Source of the DNA: Parietaria judaica
Taxonomy: Eukaryota; Streptophyta; Magnoliopsida; Rosales; Urticaceae
Reading direction: 5' to 3'
Assembly (NCBI GenBank): GCA_954871525.1
Contig: OX940868.1
Location: forward strand, 19,091,056-19,155,055
DNA length: 64,000 bases
Shown here: positions 11,378-22,955 of the stretch, piece after piece
Layout: every line of letters begins with the position of its first letter
Position numbering within the stretch: the stretch's first letter is position 1
Made by a program: the position numbers and the translations under genes
Notes under the pieces: generated by a model
Told to the model about the DNA's origin: nothing
Databases searched by the model: none
The model's input: only the letters and a program-made list of their open reading frames with translations

Positions 11378-11475
11378 AGTGAGAGCTCGACGGAGAGAAG
11401 CTTGAAGAATTGCAGAGAGAGAGAGAGAGAGAGTTGGCGCGGCGGCGGGAGAGAGAGAGAGCTAAGCGCGAACAT
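11378..11475 (-). promoter_or_regulatory. SMR-like gene first exon and promoter-proximal region
   Basis: Minus-strand CT-rich leader (the GAGAGAGAGAGAG run at 11413-11433 and again near 11448-11460 on the plus strand). Inferred to contain the transcription start of the minus-strand gene. Confidence 0.4.
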
Positions 11476-12296
11476 TGCTGTTTCCTTAATTTATATTAAA
11501 ATTTTAAATTGAAACGAAAATGCGTAAATAATTATTAATTATATATATATATATTAGTTAGATTCTTTTCAATCACTGTCGGTCAGTTTAATATTTTGAT
11601 TATAATTATTTTTAAACCGGATCTAAAATCCTAACTCAGCCACTTCGTTTTTACTTTAGACAGAGTTTATCTCTTCAAAGTGAGTTAAGTGGGGCCCACC
11701 TAGTGTAGAGGTTTATTTTCATAAGGTAGATTAATTGAATCATTTTCTTTTTAATTTTTTTAAAATATTTAATATACAAAATAAGTGTATTGTAATTTGT
11801 AGACACTAGACAATAATCTGATTTTGTGATTATATTTTTTTTATGTCCTCATTTTCTATCTCGAATTTTATTTTAGATTTTTTAGTGGGTATTTTTTCTC
11901 TTAATCTTTTTTATTTAATTAATAATCACTCTCAATAGTGGGTAATTTTACTTAAGCTTTCTTCATTATTTAATTTTCAAAACAATACAATACAGACAAA
12001 AATTGGCTATTTGAATTTTCGCACCATTGTTTTTATTTATTTATTTAATAGAAAAATAAGACCCGACAAAATATTTCAACCACCGTCTATTTTTTGTTTC
12101 TTCAAAGCTAGAGGGACACTTTTTTAATTGTGATGCTGATATAAATTGATTAAATTATTTAATTTCTCATCAATTTATATGGTCGGATTTTGTTTTCTTA
12201 TTCCATCTCTTAAATACACATTAAAAAATATAGTTAAATAATTGCACTCGTGTTGGACATAGGATTCTATTTGTATATGATCCCAATAGCAGTCCC

Positions 12297-12319
12297 ATAT
12301 ATATATATATATATATATA
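12297..12319. repeat. TA dinucleotide microsatellite
   Basis: About 11 TA units. Confidence 0.85.
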
Positions 12320-12839
12320 ATTGAGATTAAATAAATATGATTTAATGAAGGGCATGTCATGTGGCTCCATATGATTCCTTGTCATGTTCCTGAAAATAGA
12401 ATCCAAGGATTTCACATGGAAACATCTTGTTGTCAGACGTGCATGAACATTATGATCATGAGTAGTGTATCTTCGTTCTTAAGCAATATATAAGTCGTGA
12501 AATTATATGAGCTCGATTCAGACATATATAGTTCAATTATATAAGTTTAGATTTAGATCGCAATAAGTTCCATTGCAATGATGCTATTAAAATGTGAGAT
12601 CGAGATTTGCATGTGTGTTGTTGAGTGCGACATTTAAATACTTGAATTTAAGATTTTTATTAAAGCGTGATTCATTTATATTTCGAAGTTAAATACTCTT
12701 TATAAATTGTACATAAAATGATAAAAGTTTACAAATTTTCATTCATAAATGTATCAATAGTTATTAAAAAAAGATATTAAATGCAAAAGAAAAATATCGA
12801 TAATACCATATAATATATATGAAAGGGCATAAGTGTTTA

Positions 12840-13430
12840 TAAGTGTTCATAGATTAAGGATAAGATCCATTTAGGCTCACATATGTTAATTAAAGTAATG
12901 CACATTTAATTACTATTTATTAATTAAATACGATCCAATTGGCTTGACCAATATAATTGCGAAGGCTCATTAAGTCATAGCTCCTAAATATATTTAAGTG
13001 ATATTATGATTAGGGTCACATTAAGTAATTCCCAACCCTAATTGAGAGAGATAAATTCGCCTAATATTTCATAGACCAAAGAGAGGTCGAACTTTCTCTT
13101 TTTCGAGGAAGCTGAGAGCCGTCATCCAATCGTCAAGGAGGAACTAGTATTCCGACGAGGTGGTTTTCGACCACATCGACGTGGTGAACGAGATAGAGTC
13201 CACGGTCTTCATCGGTCCCGAGTTATGAGCACGAGATCGGTAATGATGAGCAAAAGGAGGAGGACATTTCCAGCGACATGTCGGAGAATGTGAATTTGGG
13301 GCAATCGTTATTCTTCTTGAGTGTTCACACCGGCTAATTTTTTATTATTGTCCTTATCATCTATACCGTAATTTTAAAGATTCCCCGTTGCTTTTAGGGA
13401 TGAGAAATCTTTGAAAAACCCAACATAATG
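12840..13430 (+). mobile_element. Possible solo LTR fragment
   Basis: A gene-free tract of higher complexity, with a leader-like GAACTTTCTCTTTTTCGAGG run and an end reading AAAACCCAACA, as many plant Copia LTRs end. A matching 5' end and a 5 bp duplication were not found, so this is tentative. Confidence 0.3.
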
Positions 13431-15029
13431 TACATATATATCATATTAATACAATTATTCTATGATTATTGAATTATTTAGTATAGATAAACGATACATT
13501 TACAAGTATACTATAAATATGTAAGAAAACTTGTCGATACTGATATAATATAATTGATAAATATATTAAAAATAAATTTATTATTGATGAAAAATCCATC
13601 AATAAAGCATTTACGCGACGATAAATTCGTAAAGTAAAATTATCGTAACAGTAGTTTTTTTTTAACGTTGTTCGAAAATACTTTTTGAATGGTCACTGGG
13701 AGATTTAAAGTTAAAAAATATGACTTATAAGTTGGAGGTAACTGTTAACTAGCTAACAGTAACAAATAACAATTGCTCTCTAAAAATAAAAATAAAAAAC
13801 AATGGCAACAACAACAAAAAAAATGTCATACACTACTTCGAAAAGGCTTTGTCGCTTGTAAATGGCCAATACTTAGCTAGTCTTTGTTCTGTACAAGAAA
13901 GCGGAAGAAATTCCCACAAACTTGATGAGGGTCGAAACCGGGTTGAGCGCCTATTTTCTTTTCCAAACCCGAAACCGGGCCGAGAGCGGAGAGCCCTATA
14001 TATATATATATCAATATCACACTTGCAATATCATTGCAATTTACAAACTATTTCATGCTTGTTGTATTGTATAGTTTTTTCAACAGAGCAAACGTGTATT
14101 AAGTAAGATAAGACTTATTATTCGGGGAATGTAATAAATAGTCAAATAATATCTACATCATTTGAGAATAGTCAAAATATATATACATCATATATTATAT
14201 TTGTAGTGTAGTCTCTTTCAGTTACAACTAAAAACTCAAGGTATGAACATGACTTTACCATAAAGACATTAAATTGTACTATATACTGATAAAGAGTCGA
14301 ATAAATCATCCAAGAACTAGGTAGTTACTGAAATAAAATTAAATAATATAATTAAAGAGAAGTAATAAACTAAGAATAAGTTGTCATGCAACTCTTACGT
14401 CGACACCGCATAGACTATATTCTCTTGAGCTCTAAACTTGGTCAATTAATGCACATATAAACTTTACATATACCAATTCTTTTCGTATCAATTTGCCATA
14501 TATTAATATTAATTAATAAGGTCATAAAGTTATAGCTATTAATTATCACTTGGTCTCACGTTCTCGAAAATAGGAGAACTAAAGAATGGAAATTATTAGT
14601 ATTATTATCGTCATTAATTGGTGGTTGATGAGGACCACTAAAATAATAATTATTATAAACACTGAATTTTGGGCTGGGATTATGGACCTTTCAACGAAGT
14701 AATTATTCATTTTCAACACATCGTGATGCCTTAAATTCAGAGTTGGATGACTTTTCATTTGTTCTATCTGACTTTTTTTTTAAACCAACATTTATTATAA
14801 ATAATAATGAAGCAACATTCTTTTGTAAATATATATAATCATATATTATTTATTCTGTTGTTTTCAAATAGCTAAATCTTATTTTTTACAATAAAAATAC
14901 TTAAATTTACATTTTAGTACCTCTTGTAAGCATTAATTTAATGTCGTACATGATTATGCAAAACGATTTCTTAATATTGCATAAAATTTTATTAGCCAAG
15001 ATCTTAGAACGAGATGATTTTCACATATG

Positions 15030-15335
15030 AATATTAATTCGAGAAAGCGTACCTTGATCCATGATCGGAATAACTGCGGAAACGATTAATCACGGAATTG
15101 CGTTTCTCTCTCTTAACCTCTTTAGAGTGACAAGCCTTCTTTGATGGAGAGGAAAACTTACGTAGGAAGAGAGAGGACCAATTCCTAGGGTTTCTCTTTA
15201 TATAGACCCACCATCAGGGTATAATAGGAATTTACCTTTATTTAATTAAACCAATTAGATTTATCTTATAATTATTAAACCCAATAATTAATTGTGCCCA
15301 ATGGGACACACGTGAGTCCAACACCTCTATCTCCT
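15030..15335 (-). mobile_element. Possible LTR fragment, minus strand
   Basis: On the minus strand it begins TGTTGGACTCACGTGTG, has a TATA-like GGTCTATATAAAGAG and then a leader with AAACCCTAGG. This is the usual start and core promoter layout of a plant LTR. The 3' end is not evident. Confidence 0.35.
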
Positions 15336-15629
15336 TTTCCCACAAATTCATGCCACCTCGACATTAACTATAGAAAAAAGACAAAAATATGACGTTAATT
15401 TACACGTTTAAGTGCTATAAAACGTACGACATAAATAACTTTTCGTAAATAACATTGATCATAACAAACTTATTGTTTTTAATGTTATGCTCAAATCGGA
15501 AATTGACTCGTGTCGGGAACCAAAAATAAGTAAAGCGTTAGGAGTTAACTGTAGGTGGAGTCGGGATAGAGCATGTTCTAAAAATCCGATACATTCTGTT
15601 TTGTTTCCTATTTCCCGTTTCCGTACGTA

Positions 15630-16244
15630 CAGGGACAGACCCAAGTTCATTTAAAGGTAGCTGATGTCACCCCACATTTTAAGAAATTTCTATTAGTTCA
15701 AGAACCTACCACTAGCCTACCACCTTTACTGGTAATTTAGCTGCCTCATATTCCTCTAATTTTATCAACATTTTTACACCACCTTTACTGGTAATTTAGC
15801 TGCCTCATATTCCTCTAATTTTATCAACATTTTTACACCTCTATTTTCCTTTATATATGAAGATATTTATCTATATTTTTAGAGCTTCTATCTAGCGAAT
15901 ATAAATGAAATTTACATATTCTATCTAACATTTTATGCATCCTCTAGAAATACTTTATTACAATTATACTTGTAGAGTCGAACATTTTTTTTCATGTAAC
16001 TATCAAGGCATATTTATAACTAGAAATAAAATATATTCTTATTTTTCTAGATTTTTTACGACCTGATTTGATAAATACTTATAAAAATTAAATATTAAAA
16101 ACTTATATTATTGTTAAAAATCACTATTTCGTTAAAGAGTGTTAATATATATATTTTTTTTGTAAATTTGTAAAAATAATTAAAAATGGTTCATTTTAGT
16201 TTATAGTTCGCCACCCTCAACTTGTCATCCTGGATCCGCCCCTA
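15630..16244. mobile_element. Non-autonomous hAT-type element, CAGGGRCRGAYCC ends
   Basis: 615 bp. The left end is CAGGGACAGACCCAAG; the complement of the right end is TAGGGGCGGATCCAGG. A perfect 8 bp target duplication CGTACGTA is present at 15622-15629 and 16245-16252. It shares its end type with 36418-36599 and 44139-44789. No coding capacity. It contains an exact 59 bp tandem duplication (15722-15780 / 15781-15839). Confidence 0.9.
15722..15839 (+). repeat. Exact 59 bp tandem duplication inside the hAT element
   Basis: Both copies run from ACCTTTACTGG to TTTTTACACC without a difference, head to tail. The identity implies a recent event within this element copy, or an assembly artefact. 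Confidence 0.95.
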
Positions 16245-16252
16245 CGTACGTA

Positions 16253-17016
16253 ATCTTTCGAGACACTTAAAGTTTACTTCTTTAAGTTAGTAATCCGTAT
16301 GATGCGCAAGTAGCTTCTACTGTTCCAACTTCTAAGAGAACTTAATTCTTAACTTGTATTCCCTCCTTAAAATAATGTAAAAAAATATAATTAGAAAAAA
16401 TGGTATTAATTTTAATATTTTATCATTGTTTGATAAAATAACACTTGAATTAACATAATTAGTATTAAAAAATTGATGAAAAATATTCTTAGTTTTCTGT
16501 CTCCATATTTCTCTCTTTACGCATTCAAATTAAGGTCATCTCGATATTTTTTTATTTTTTTCATTATTTAAACATAATCAACGGTTTTTTTTTTTTTTTT
16601 TACATGTTCTTGTCCGACGAGTTCCTATTAGACTATTACTAGTGAAATTTTAATAGCTAATAATATTTCCATTTTCCCATATTTTCATTTTTTTTTTCAC
16701 GTAACATAAATTTTTTCAAACTTGGCATTCCTAATATATATATTATTGAGGCCGCCAAAGACGCACTGCCCACTAAAAATCTCCTATTTTTCCTCATTCA
16801 ATAATTCCACTATTCCTTTCCCTTTAACAATTCAACTCCCTCATATTTTCCCATCCATTTTCCCGGGAAAATCCGACTCTCTCCCTCTCTGGCTGCTCTC
16901 AAACATCTATAATTACATCTCTCTCCTCTCCTACTAATCACATTTCATCTCAACGTTTTTCAATCTTATATTATCATTTCAAACCGTTTATTTCAAAGAT
17001 ATATACACGTATATAC
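16253..17016. other. Upstream region of the CML42-like gene
   Basis: AT-rich, then from about 16780 a C/T-rich leader that likely holds the promoter and 5' UTR of the gene starting at 17017. Nothing else recognised. Confidence 0.45.
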
Positions 17017-17574
17017 ATGGAGCCAGCCCCGGCGAAACCTCGCAGCCTCAGCCAGGCGAAATTCTCGGCCTCGTTCCGGCTCCGGAGCAGCCCGAGCCTC
17101 GACTCGGTGCGCCTCCGCCGCATCTTCGACCTCTTCGACAAGAACCGCGACGGGGTGATCTCGGTCCCCGAGCTGAGCCAGGCGCTGCAGCTCCTCGGGC
17201 TAGAGGCCTCGCCGGGTGACGTGGCTGCTACAGTGGCGGGGTTCGTCCCCGCGGACGGGGAGGGGCTCGGATTCGAAGAGTTCCGGCGGATGCACCAGAC
17301 GCTGGACGAGGCGTTCTTCGGGGCGTACGAGGAGGCGGAGGCGGCGGCCGAGGCTGACTTGTCGGAGGCGTTCAAGGTGTTTGACGTGGACGGCGACGGG
17401 TATATCTCGGCGAGGGAGCTCCAAGCCGTGCTCAGGAAGCTCGGGCTGGCTGAGGCGGCGGAGATGGATCGCGTCGAGAGGATGATCACCTCCGTTGACC
17501 GCAATTCGGATGGCCGAGTTGACTTTTTTGAATTCAAGGACATGATGCGCAGCGTCATCGTGCGAAGCGCTTGA
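17017..17574 (+). CDS. CML42: Calmodulin-like protein, CML42/43 type
   Basis: Intronless, 185 residues. Seen: N-terminal SFRLRSSPSLDSVRLRRIF block typical of CML42/43. EF-hand 1 has loop 41-52 (DKNRDGVISVPE), EF-hand 3 loop 123-134 (DVDGDGYISARE) and EF-hand 4 loop 161-172 (DRNSDGRVDFFE), each with the acidic residues at positions 1, 3 or 5, and 12. The second hand (about 78-90) is degenerate and unlikely to bind calcium. An Ala/Glu-rich linker (about 103-114) separates the two halves. Family role: cytosolic calcium sensor in signalling; Arabidopsis CML42 affects trichome branching and herbivore or jasmonate responses. The gene is strongly GC-rich against its flanks. Symbol assigned by overall similarity; CML43 is the close alternative. 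Confidence 0.88.
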   Translation: MEPAPAKPRSLSQAKFSASFRLRSSPSLDSVRLRRIFDLFDKNRDGVISVPELSQALQLLGLEASPGDVAATVAGFVPADGEGLGFEEFRRMHQTLDEAFFGAYEEAEAAAEADLSEAFKVFDVDGDGYISARELQAVLRKLGLAEAAEMDRVERMITSVDRNSDGRVDFFEFKDMMRSVIVRSA

Positions 17575-17624
17575 CTTAGGCCAAGTCAACGATCATCTTG
17601 GTTTTTAATCTTACGATATATATA

Positions 17625-17631
<7 letters not shown>

Positions 17632-17672
<41 letters not shown>
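17632..17672. repeat. TA microsatellite in the CML42-like 3' region
   Basis: TA repeat of about 20 units with rare TG interruptions just before it, 60 bases after the stop codon, so probably in the 3' UTR. Confidence 0.85.
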
Positions 17673-17673
<1 letters not shown>

Positions 17674-19534
17674 GCATATGGATGTTGTTTATGTAAATCT
17701 TCATAGAACGTCGTCTTTTTCTCATTGTTTGACACATTATTGTTCTCCGATTATCTTATGAATTTTGACGGGCAATTCGTGATAAGTTCTTTTTTATCAT
17801 GTTCGTACAATCGCTTATAACTAATTTTATATGAACTTAGTTATGCTCTATTTGTTAATTATGTATGAAATTATAGACGTATGTATTAATCCGCATTGTA
17901 ATTTTAAAATAATTTAAGTAATTACAATCGACAAACAGCCGGGTTTATTTTGCTCACAGGCAACCCGTACATGGGTTGACTTAGTCACGTAGGCTCGGGC
18001 TTTGCAACCCGTCTGGGGTGGATTTCTTGTCCGTAAAAATATTTATTATATATTATTTTGGCTTCACCCTATGTTTTCAAATAATTTTGAAAATAAACAG
18101 GGTGGAGTGAACTCGCCCTAACAATTAAACGAAAAAACTATGTAGAAAAATAGGATTATTCGCGGCAAAAATATCTAAGTTGTTTGAAAATGAGCGTATA
18201 GAGTTAATTTAAAAAATATATATACGGAAAAAAGAACTAAAGTTTATATTTTTTGACGGATCGAAAGATCTCATTCACTTTTCCGTTAGTTTTCTTTGTT
18301 TTACTATTTACGCTAGTGATGACATTAACACATCAAATCGCGATGCTATTCAGGAGATGAACTGGGAATTCAAGAGAAAAAGTGAGAAGGAAAATAAGAA
18401 TTTGCATGGCTGATTCTCTAAGAATATGTGTTTACATTAGGTTGTATTTTGATGCTCGTGTGGTTGATCATTTTAGTTAATTTATTTGATTTGCGTTGAC
18501 ATCATCACTGATAAAAATAGTAATAAAAAGTGGATAAGGTCTAGTGGTCTACCGATCCGTAAAAAAAGGCGAATGTGAATATTTTATCATAATAAAAAAA
18601 TAAAATTATAACACGTATTTCTAAATAATTTAAATACTTTTACAACTAATAACCCAAAAAGTATAGAAATTATAATGTCAACTTATAAATACTGATAAAT
18701 GTGGCCCGTTCTCCGTGTATAGCTGGATTGAAAATAGCTATAGGCCCACAAATCATAATAAATATATATTCCTATTCCACCAAAACTATGTAATATAGCG
18801 ATAGCAGAGAATCATGAATGGACCAAACCTATCAAACCTTTAAGATTTGAAATGTAATATAATACCGGCATAAGTTCATAGAGTTATTCAAATGAAAAAA
18901 AAAAAAAGAAAAAAAAAAAGAGAGAGAAAGGTTCACGAAGCCTCTAAAGATAAAAGAAATATGCATAAGTAACTCGCTCATTCATTCATTTCTTGGAATG
19001 TCTACTAAAGAAAGATATGTTAAGGGAATGAAAAGTAGACCAACAAGGCAACAAGTAACAAATAACATGGATATTAACATTTTGGAAAAATTATTCGTCG
19101 GACCATTTTCATCATTTGAAAATATATTTTTAAAAATCCTCTGTAAAAATAATAAAAAAAGAGATGTATTTTTTTCCCTTTAAAGTTAGAGTTAAGAACT
19201 GTACAATTTGGACCAAAAAAAAAAAAATAATCCATAATGATTTTTTTTATTTTTTTTAACCATGACAACACATTTAAACCATTTAGAAAATATCAGACTA
19301 AAAGTCGAACTTAACATATTTATAGAATTTGAAAATATGCAGTTCCAATTCAAACAATTTAGAGTTTTTTTTTTGTTTTTTTGTTGCAAGTACAATAGAA
19401 CGTTTAATTTATCCTATTATAGAGATCATCATACATTTATGGCGTATGAATTTCGTGTATTATTTACAACTAAGACAATACTATTTAATCAAATTTATTA
19501 TTTATTGAATATTAATTTAAAAAATCACATAGTA
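17673..19534. other. Intergenic region with a MULE-like MITE
   Basis: No gene. It holds a short GC-richer tract (17935-18030), the element at 18152-18655, a purine run at 18894-18930, and AT-rich DNA. Confidence 0.45.
18152..18655. mobile_element. Mutator-like MITE, copy 1 (homologous to 37743-38263)
   Basis: Shares internal order with 37743-38263 in the same orientation: a GGATC-containing segment, ATCACGC/ATCAAATCGCGATG, GAGAGAAAGTGA-like, then TTTTGATG, GTTGACATCATCACTGAT and AAAAGTGGAT. The complement of the right end is GGGTTATTAGTTGTAAAAG; the left end is AGGATTATTCGCGGCAAAA. A target duplication could not be confirmed. Confidence 0.6.
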
Positions 19535-19543
19535 TTTTAATAC

Positions 19544-20888
19544 GGGATAATAGCGGCAAAAGTGGTTAAAGTTAGGCCAAGTGTGCAAATAAGTGGCCAA
19601 ACCGATTTAATATCGGCATAAGTAGCAAAAGTTTACTAAACCGTGGACAGTACAAATTCCATCCATTTCATGTCAACGCCGTTAGCCACGTCATTTCCAC
19701 AAGTGTTGAGCTTTGGCCACTTATTTGCACACTCGGCCTAACTTTAGCCACTTTTGCCGCTATTATCCCTTATTTTTTTGGATTCCAAAGTATTTTTAGG
19801 GTTTATCTAGATATTTTTTCTTTTTCTTTTTCTTTTTCTTAAGATTTGACTAAAACTTGATTTCTGAAAGAACTGATTACGTTTTTTAAATTTAAAACGC
19901 TGAATATCACTCTCAATTTTAAAAACATTAAAATGTGTTATCGGTTTCACATGTAATTTACGATCATAGTATTTGACATAAAACCTCTATATATTTAATT
20001 GTTAGGGACCATTATTTTATTTTATTAATATTATTAATTTTATGAAATTTTATTGTACCATGCTTTTATGGACTTAGTCATTTGAAATCACCACACATAA
20101 CTTATGAAAAAAAACCATTTTTGTTAACTTTGCGCAAAATGTAGGGGTTACTAGTGATTAATTTAGCCTCTCCATGCTTGGAAGACTTACCTCTGTTTGG
20201 TTCACCAGGGTACGGGATAGACAGTACTAACAAATTTTTTAGGTTCTCGGCCCTGTACAAATTACTTGATCGTGATTTAGGGGTCGAAATAGAAAAAATA
20301 AAAATAAAACCATCTTACGGAACAAGAAATAGAACAAGAAGGTATTAGTCACTTTCTCTAATCTCAAAACCCATATCAAATCATTGATGCTACTGTTAAA
20401 TTTTTTATTTTCAAATTATTGATGGTCCCTAACAATTAAGTATATAAACGTTTTATGTCAAATCCTATGATCGTAAATTACACGTGAAACAGATAACACA
20501 TTTTAATGTTTTCAAAATTGAGAGTGATATTTAGCGTTCTAAATTTTAAAAACGGAATCAGTTCTTTCGGAAAAAGTTTTAGTCAAATCTTAAGAAAAAG
20601 AAAAAAAATAACAAAAAATATCTAGATAAACCCTAAAAGATACTTTGGAACGTAAAAAATAAGGGATAATAGCGGCAAAAGTGGCTAAAGTTAGGCTGAG
20701 TGTGCAAATAAGTGGCCAAAGCTCAACACTTATGGAAATGACGTGGCTAACGGCGTTGACATGAAATGGATGGAATTTGTACTGTCCACGGTTTGGTAAA
20801 CTTTGGCTACTTATGCCGATATTAAATCGGTTTAGCCACTTATTTGCACACTTGACCTAACTTTGGCCACTTTTGCCGCTATTATCCC
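19544..20888. mobile_element. Mutator-like foldback element with 0.47 kb arms
   Basis: 1345 bp. Ends are GGGATAATAGCGGCAAAAGT in inverted orientation. The two arms (19544-20012 and 20422-20888) are inverted copies over about 470 bp with a 0.4 kb core. Flanks TTTTAATAC (19535-19543) and TTTTAATAT (20889-20897) agree at 8 of 9 positions, fitting the 9 bp duplication of Mutator-like elements. Each arm tip (19544-19769 and 20663-20888) is itself bounded by the same inverted end, so a 226 bp palindromic-ended unit sits at each tip. No transposase is encoded. Confidence 0.85.
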
Positions 20889-20897
20889 TTTTAATAT

Positions 20898-21103
20898 TAA
20901 TCAATCTTATCAAATATGTGATACAATTTCTTAGACTTGTCAATGAAAGCCTCATTTTAATATAGACCTAAGATTTATTCAAGGCCCAGCCCAATAAATA
21001 TCCCAACCACACGAAATTCACGAAAGTATACAGCTTCACAATTGCTTAGCTTGACCCTTTTTCTTTCTTTCTCTAGGGTATATCATAAAACTACAAATTT
21101 AAT
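20898..21103. other. Short spacer between two foldback elements
   Basis: AT-rich; no feature seen. Confidence 0.5.
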
Positions 21104-21222
21104 TTATTTTAAGGGTAACCTGCGGTTAAAATATCTAATGTTTCATTTATTTTTAATTATGTACCTAATTTTTTTGTGTGGCTATAATACCCAAAGTTTA
21201 TTCCGTTAATGTCAAGCGTACA

Positions 21223-21974
21223 CAGGGCCGGCCCAAGCATTGTAGGGGCCTTGGGCAAAAATTTTTAATGAGGCCTTTTTTTTCATGGTTCATACATTCG
21301 ATAAACTAAATATTCTAAATACCAATACATTTTTAAGTGAGCATATTTTTTTAGTACGCTTCTCAAATATGCCACCGCTCGTATCTTTGTTCTTCAATTT
21401 ACACAGCGAGTAGTCTCCAAAGATTCAATCATGAGCTTAGCAATTTTTTAAATAAATATTTTCACTTTTAAAAGAAGAATTACCGCATAAAATATATAAA
21501 CAAAATTTATTTTTTCTTCTATTTTTATCATCTATAAAATAATATTTTTAATTTATGTAGGAGAAAAACTAAAAGTCAGTTAGTTATCAATTATCAATAG
21601 AAATGAAGAAGAAAGAAAAAAATAGAGATGCAGGATGTAGGGTAAGGTAAGGATCGAGAGTAATGCCTAGTATATTGCAATCAACCGATTAATGGGGCCC
21701 ATAATTGACATTTCAGTAATTTTTAATTTCAAAGGTTAGGTTTATAAGGCCCACAGTTGATATTTCATCCATTTTAATTTCAGATTTTAGTTCTACGGGG
21801 CCCACAAATAACATTTCAGCTCAAATTTTGGACCAATTTCATCTATTTACACGGCAATTTTCTTGGCATAATAAGATATATGTTTTAATTGCTAAAGCTT
21901 CGAGGCTTATGGGCCTTCCACGATTGGGGGCCTTGGGCAGTGGCCCAAGTCGCCCTACTATTAGGCCGGGCCTG
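21223..21974. mobile_element. Non-autonomous hAT, CAGGGCCGGCC ends, nested
   Basis: 752 bp. The left end is CAGGGCCGGCCC; the complement of the right end is CAGGCCCGGCC. Flanks AGCGTACA (21215-21222) and AGCGTACT (21975-21982) match at 7 of 8. The host sequence on either side joins into the uninterrupted sequence seen in the opposite arm of the host element, confirming the insertion. Interior has repeated GGGGCC and GGGGCCCACA motifs and no transposase. Same end family as 41253-42595. Confidence 0.88.
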
Positions 21975-22164
21975 AGCGTACTCACCGTTAAATCTCCGTT
22001 AATTATCCCTACGTGGCACACATTTCGCTGCCACGTCATTCTTGCGGCTAAAGTACTCAATGTTTTTAAAAAAAATTGAACTTCTTGAGTGACTTATTTA
22101 GATCGATTTTAGGATTGACTTTTTTACACCGGACTCGGGTTGGCTTTTCGTGCCGGGCTCTGTG

Positions 22165-22640
22165 TATACAATATATATATAAACACTATATATAAAATCT
22201 GTATATATTTATATTTTATATCAATTTATATATTTAGTATAGTATAAAGTTTATATATAATATAAAGTATAAATATATACAGTTTCTATATAATATAAAG
22301 TATCCATATAAACAGCTTTTATATATATTGTTTATATATAATCTAAATTATAAATATATATATATATAATATAAAGTAAAAATATATACAGTTTTTATAT
22401 TTATTTATATATTTATACTTTATACATACTAATTTATACCCTTAACATATACTTTATATTTATACTTTATATTATACTAATTTATACCCTTGAAATATGC
22501 TTTATATTATATTATATTAATTTATACCCTTGAAATATACTTTATATTTATACTTAATATTATATATAAGCTTAATATACTATACTAAATATATAAATTA
22601 ATATATAGTATATATATATATACAGTTTATATATATTGTA
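22165..22640. repeat. Low-complexity TATA core with about 50 bp tandem units
   Basis: Mostly TA-rich. At 22427-22560 a unit containing AATTTATACCCTT and ATATACTTTATAT recurs three times head to tail. It forms the loop of the composite foldback element. Confidence 0.75.
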
Positions 22641-22955
22641 TTTACAGATCTCGGCCCGAAAAGTCAACCCGAGTTCAGTGTAAAAAATTCAACCCATAAA
22701 TCTATCTAAATAAGTCACTCGAGAAGTTCAATTTTTTTTTTAAAAAAACATTGGGTACTTTAGCCGCAAATGTTTGAAACATTGGTACTTTAGCCGAAAA
22801 AACGACGTGGCAGGATAGAATGACGTGGCAGCGAGATGTGTGCCACTTAGGGAGGATTAACGGAGATTTAACGGTGTGTACGTTTGACGTTAACGGAATA
22901 AACTTTGGGTATAATAGCCGCCAAAAAAAAAACTTTTGGTACATAATTAAAAAAA

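Larger units (their letters stand above)
11476..15629. other. Intergenic AT-rich region with LTR-like fragments
   Basis: No gene supported. TA runs at about 12297-12319 and 13998-14010. Two stretches look like retrotransposon LTR fragments (about 12840-13430 plus, 15030-15330 minus). The rest is AT-rich and featureless to me. Confidence 0.45.

Noticed and set aside
17200..17589. Long minus-strand open frames opposite the CML42-like gene
   Set aside because: By-products of a GC-rich gene; no recognisable protein, while the plus frame has clear EF hands.
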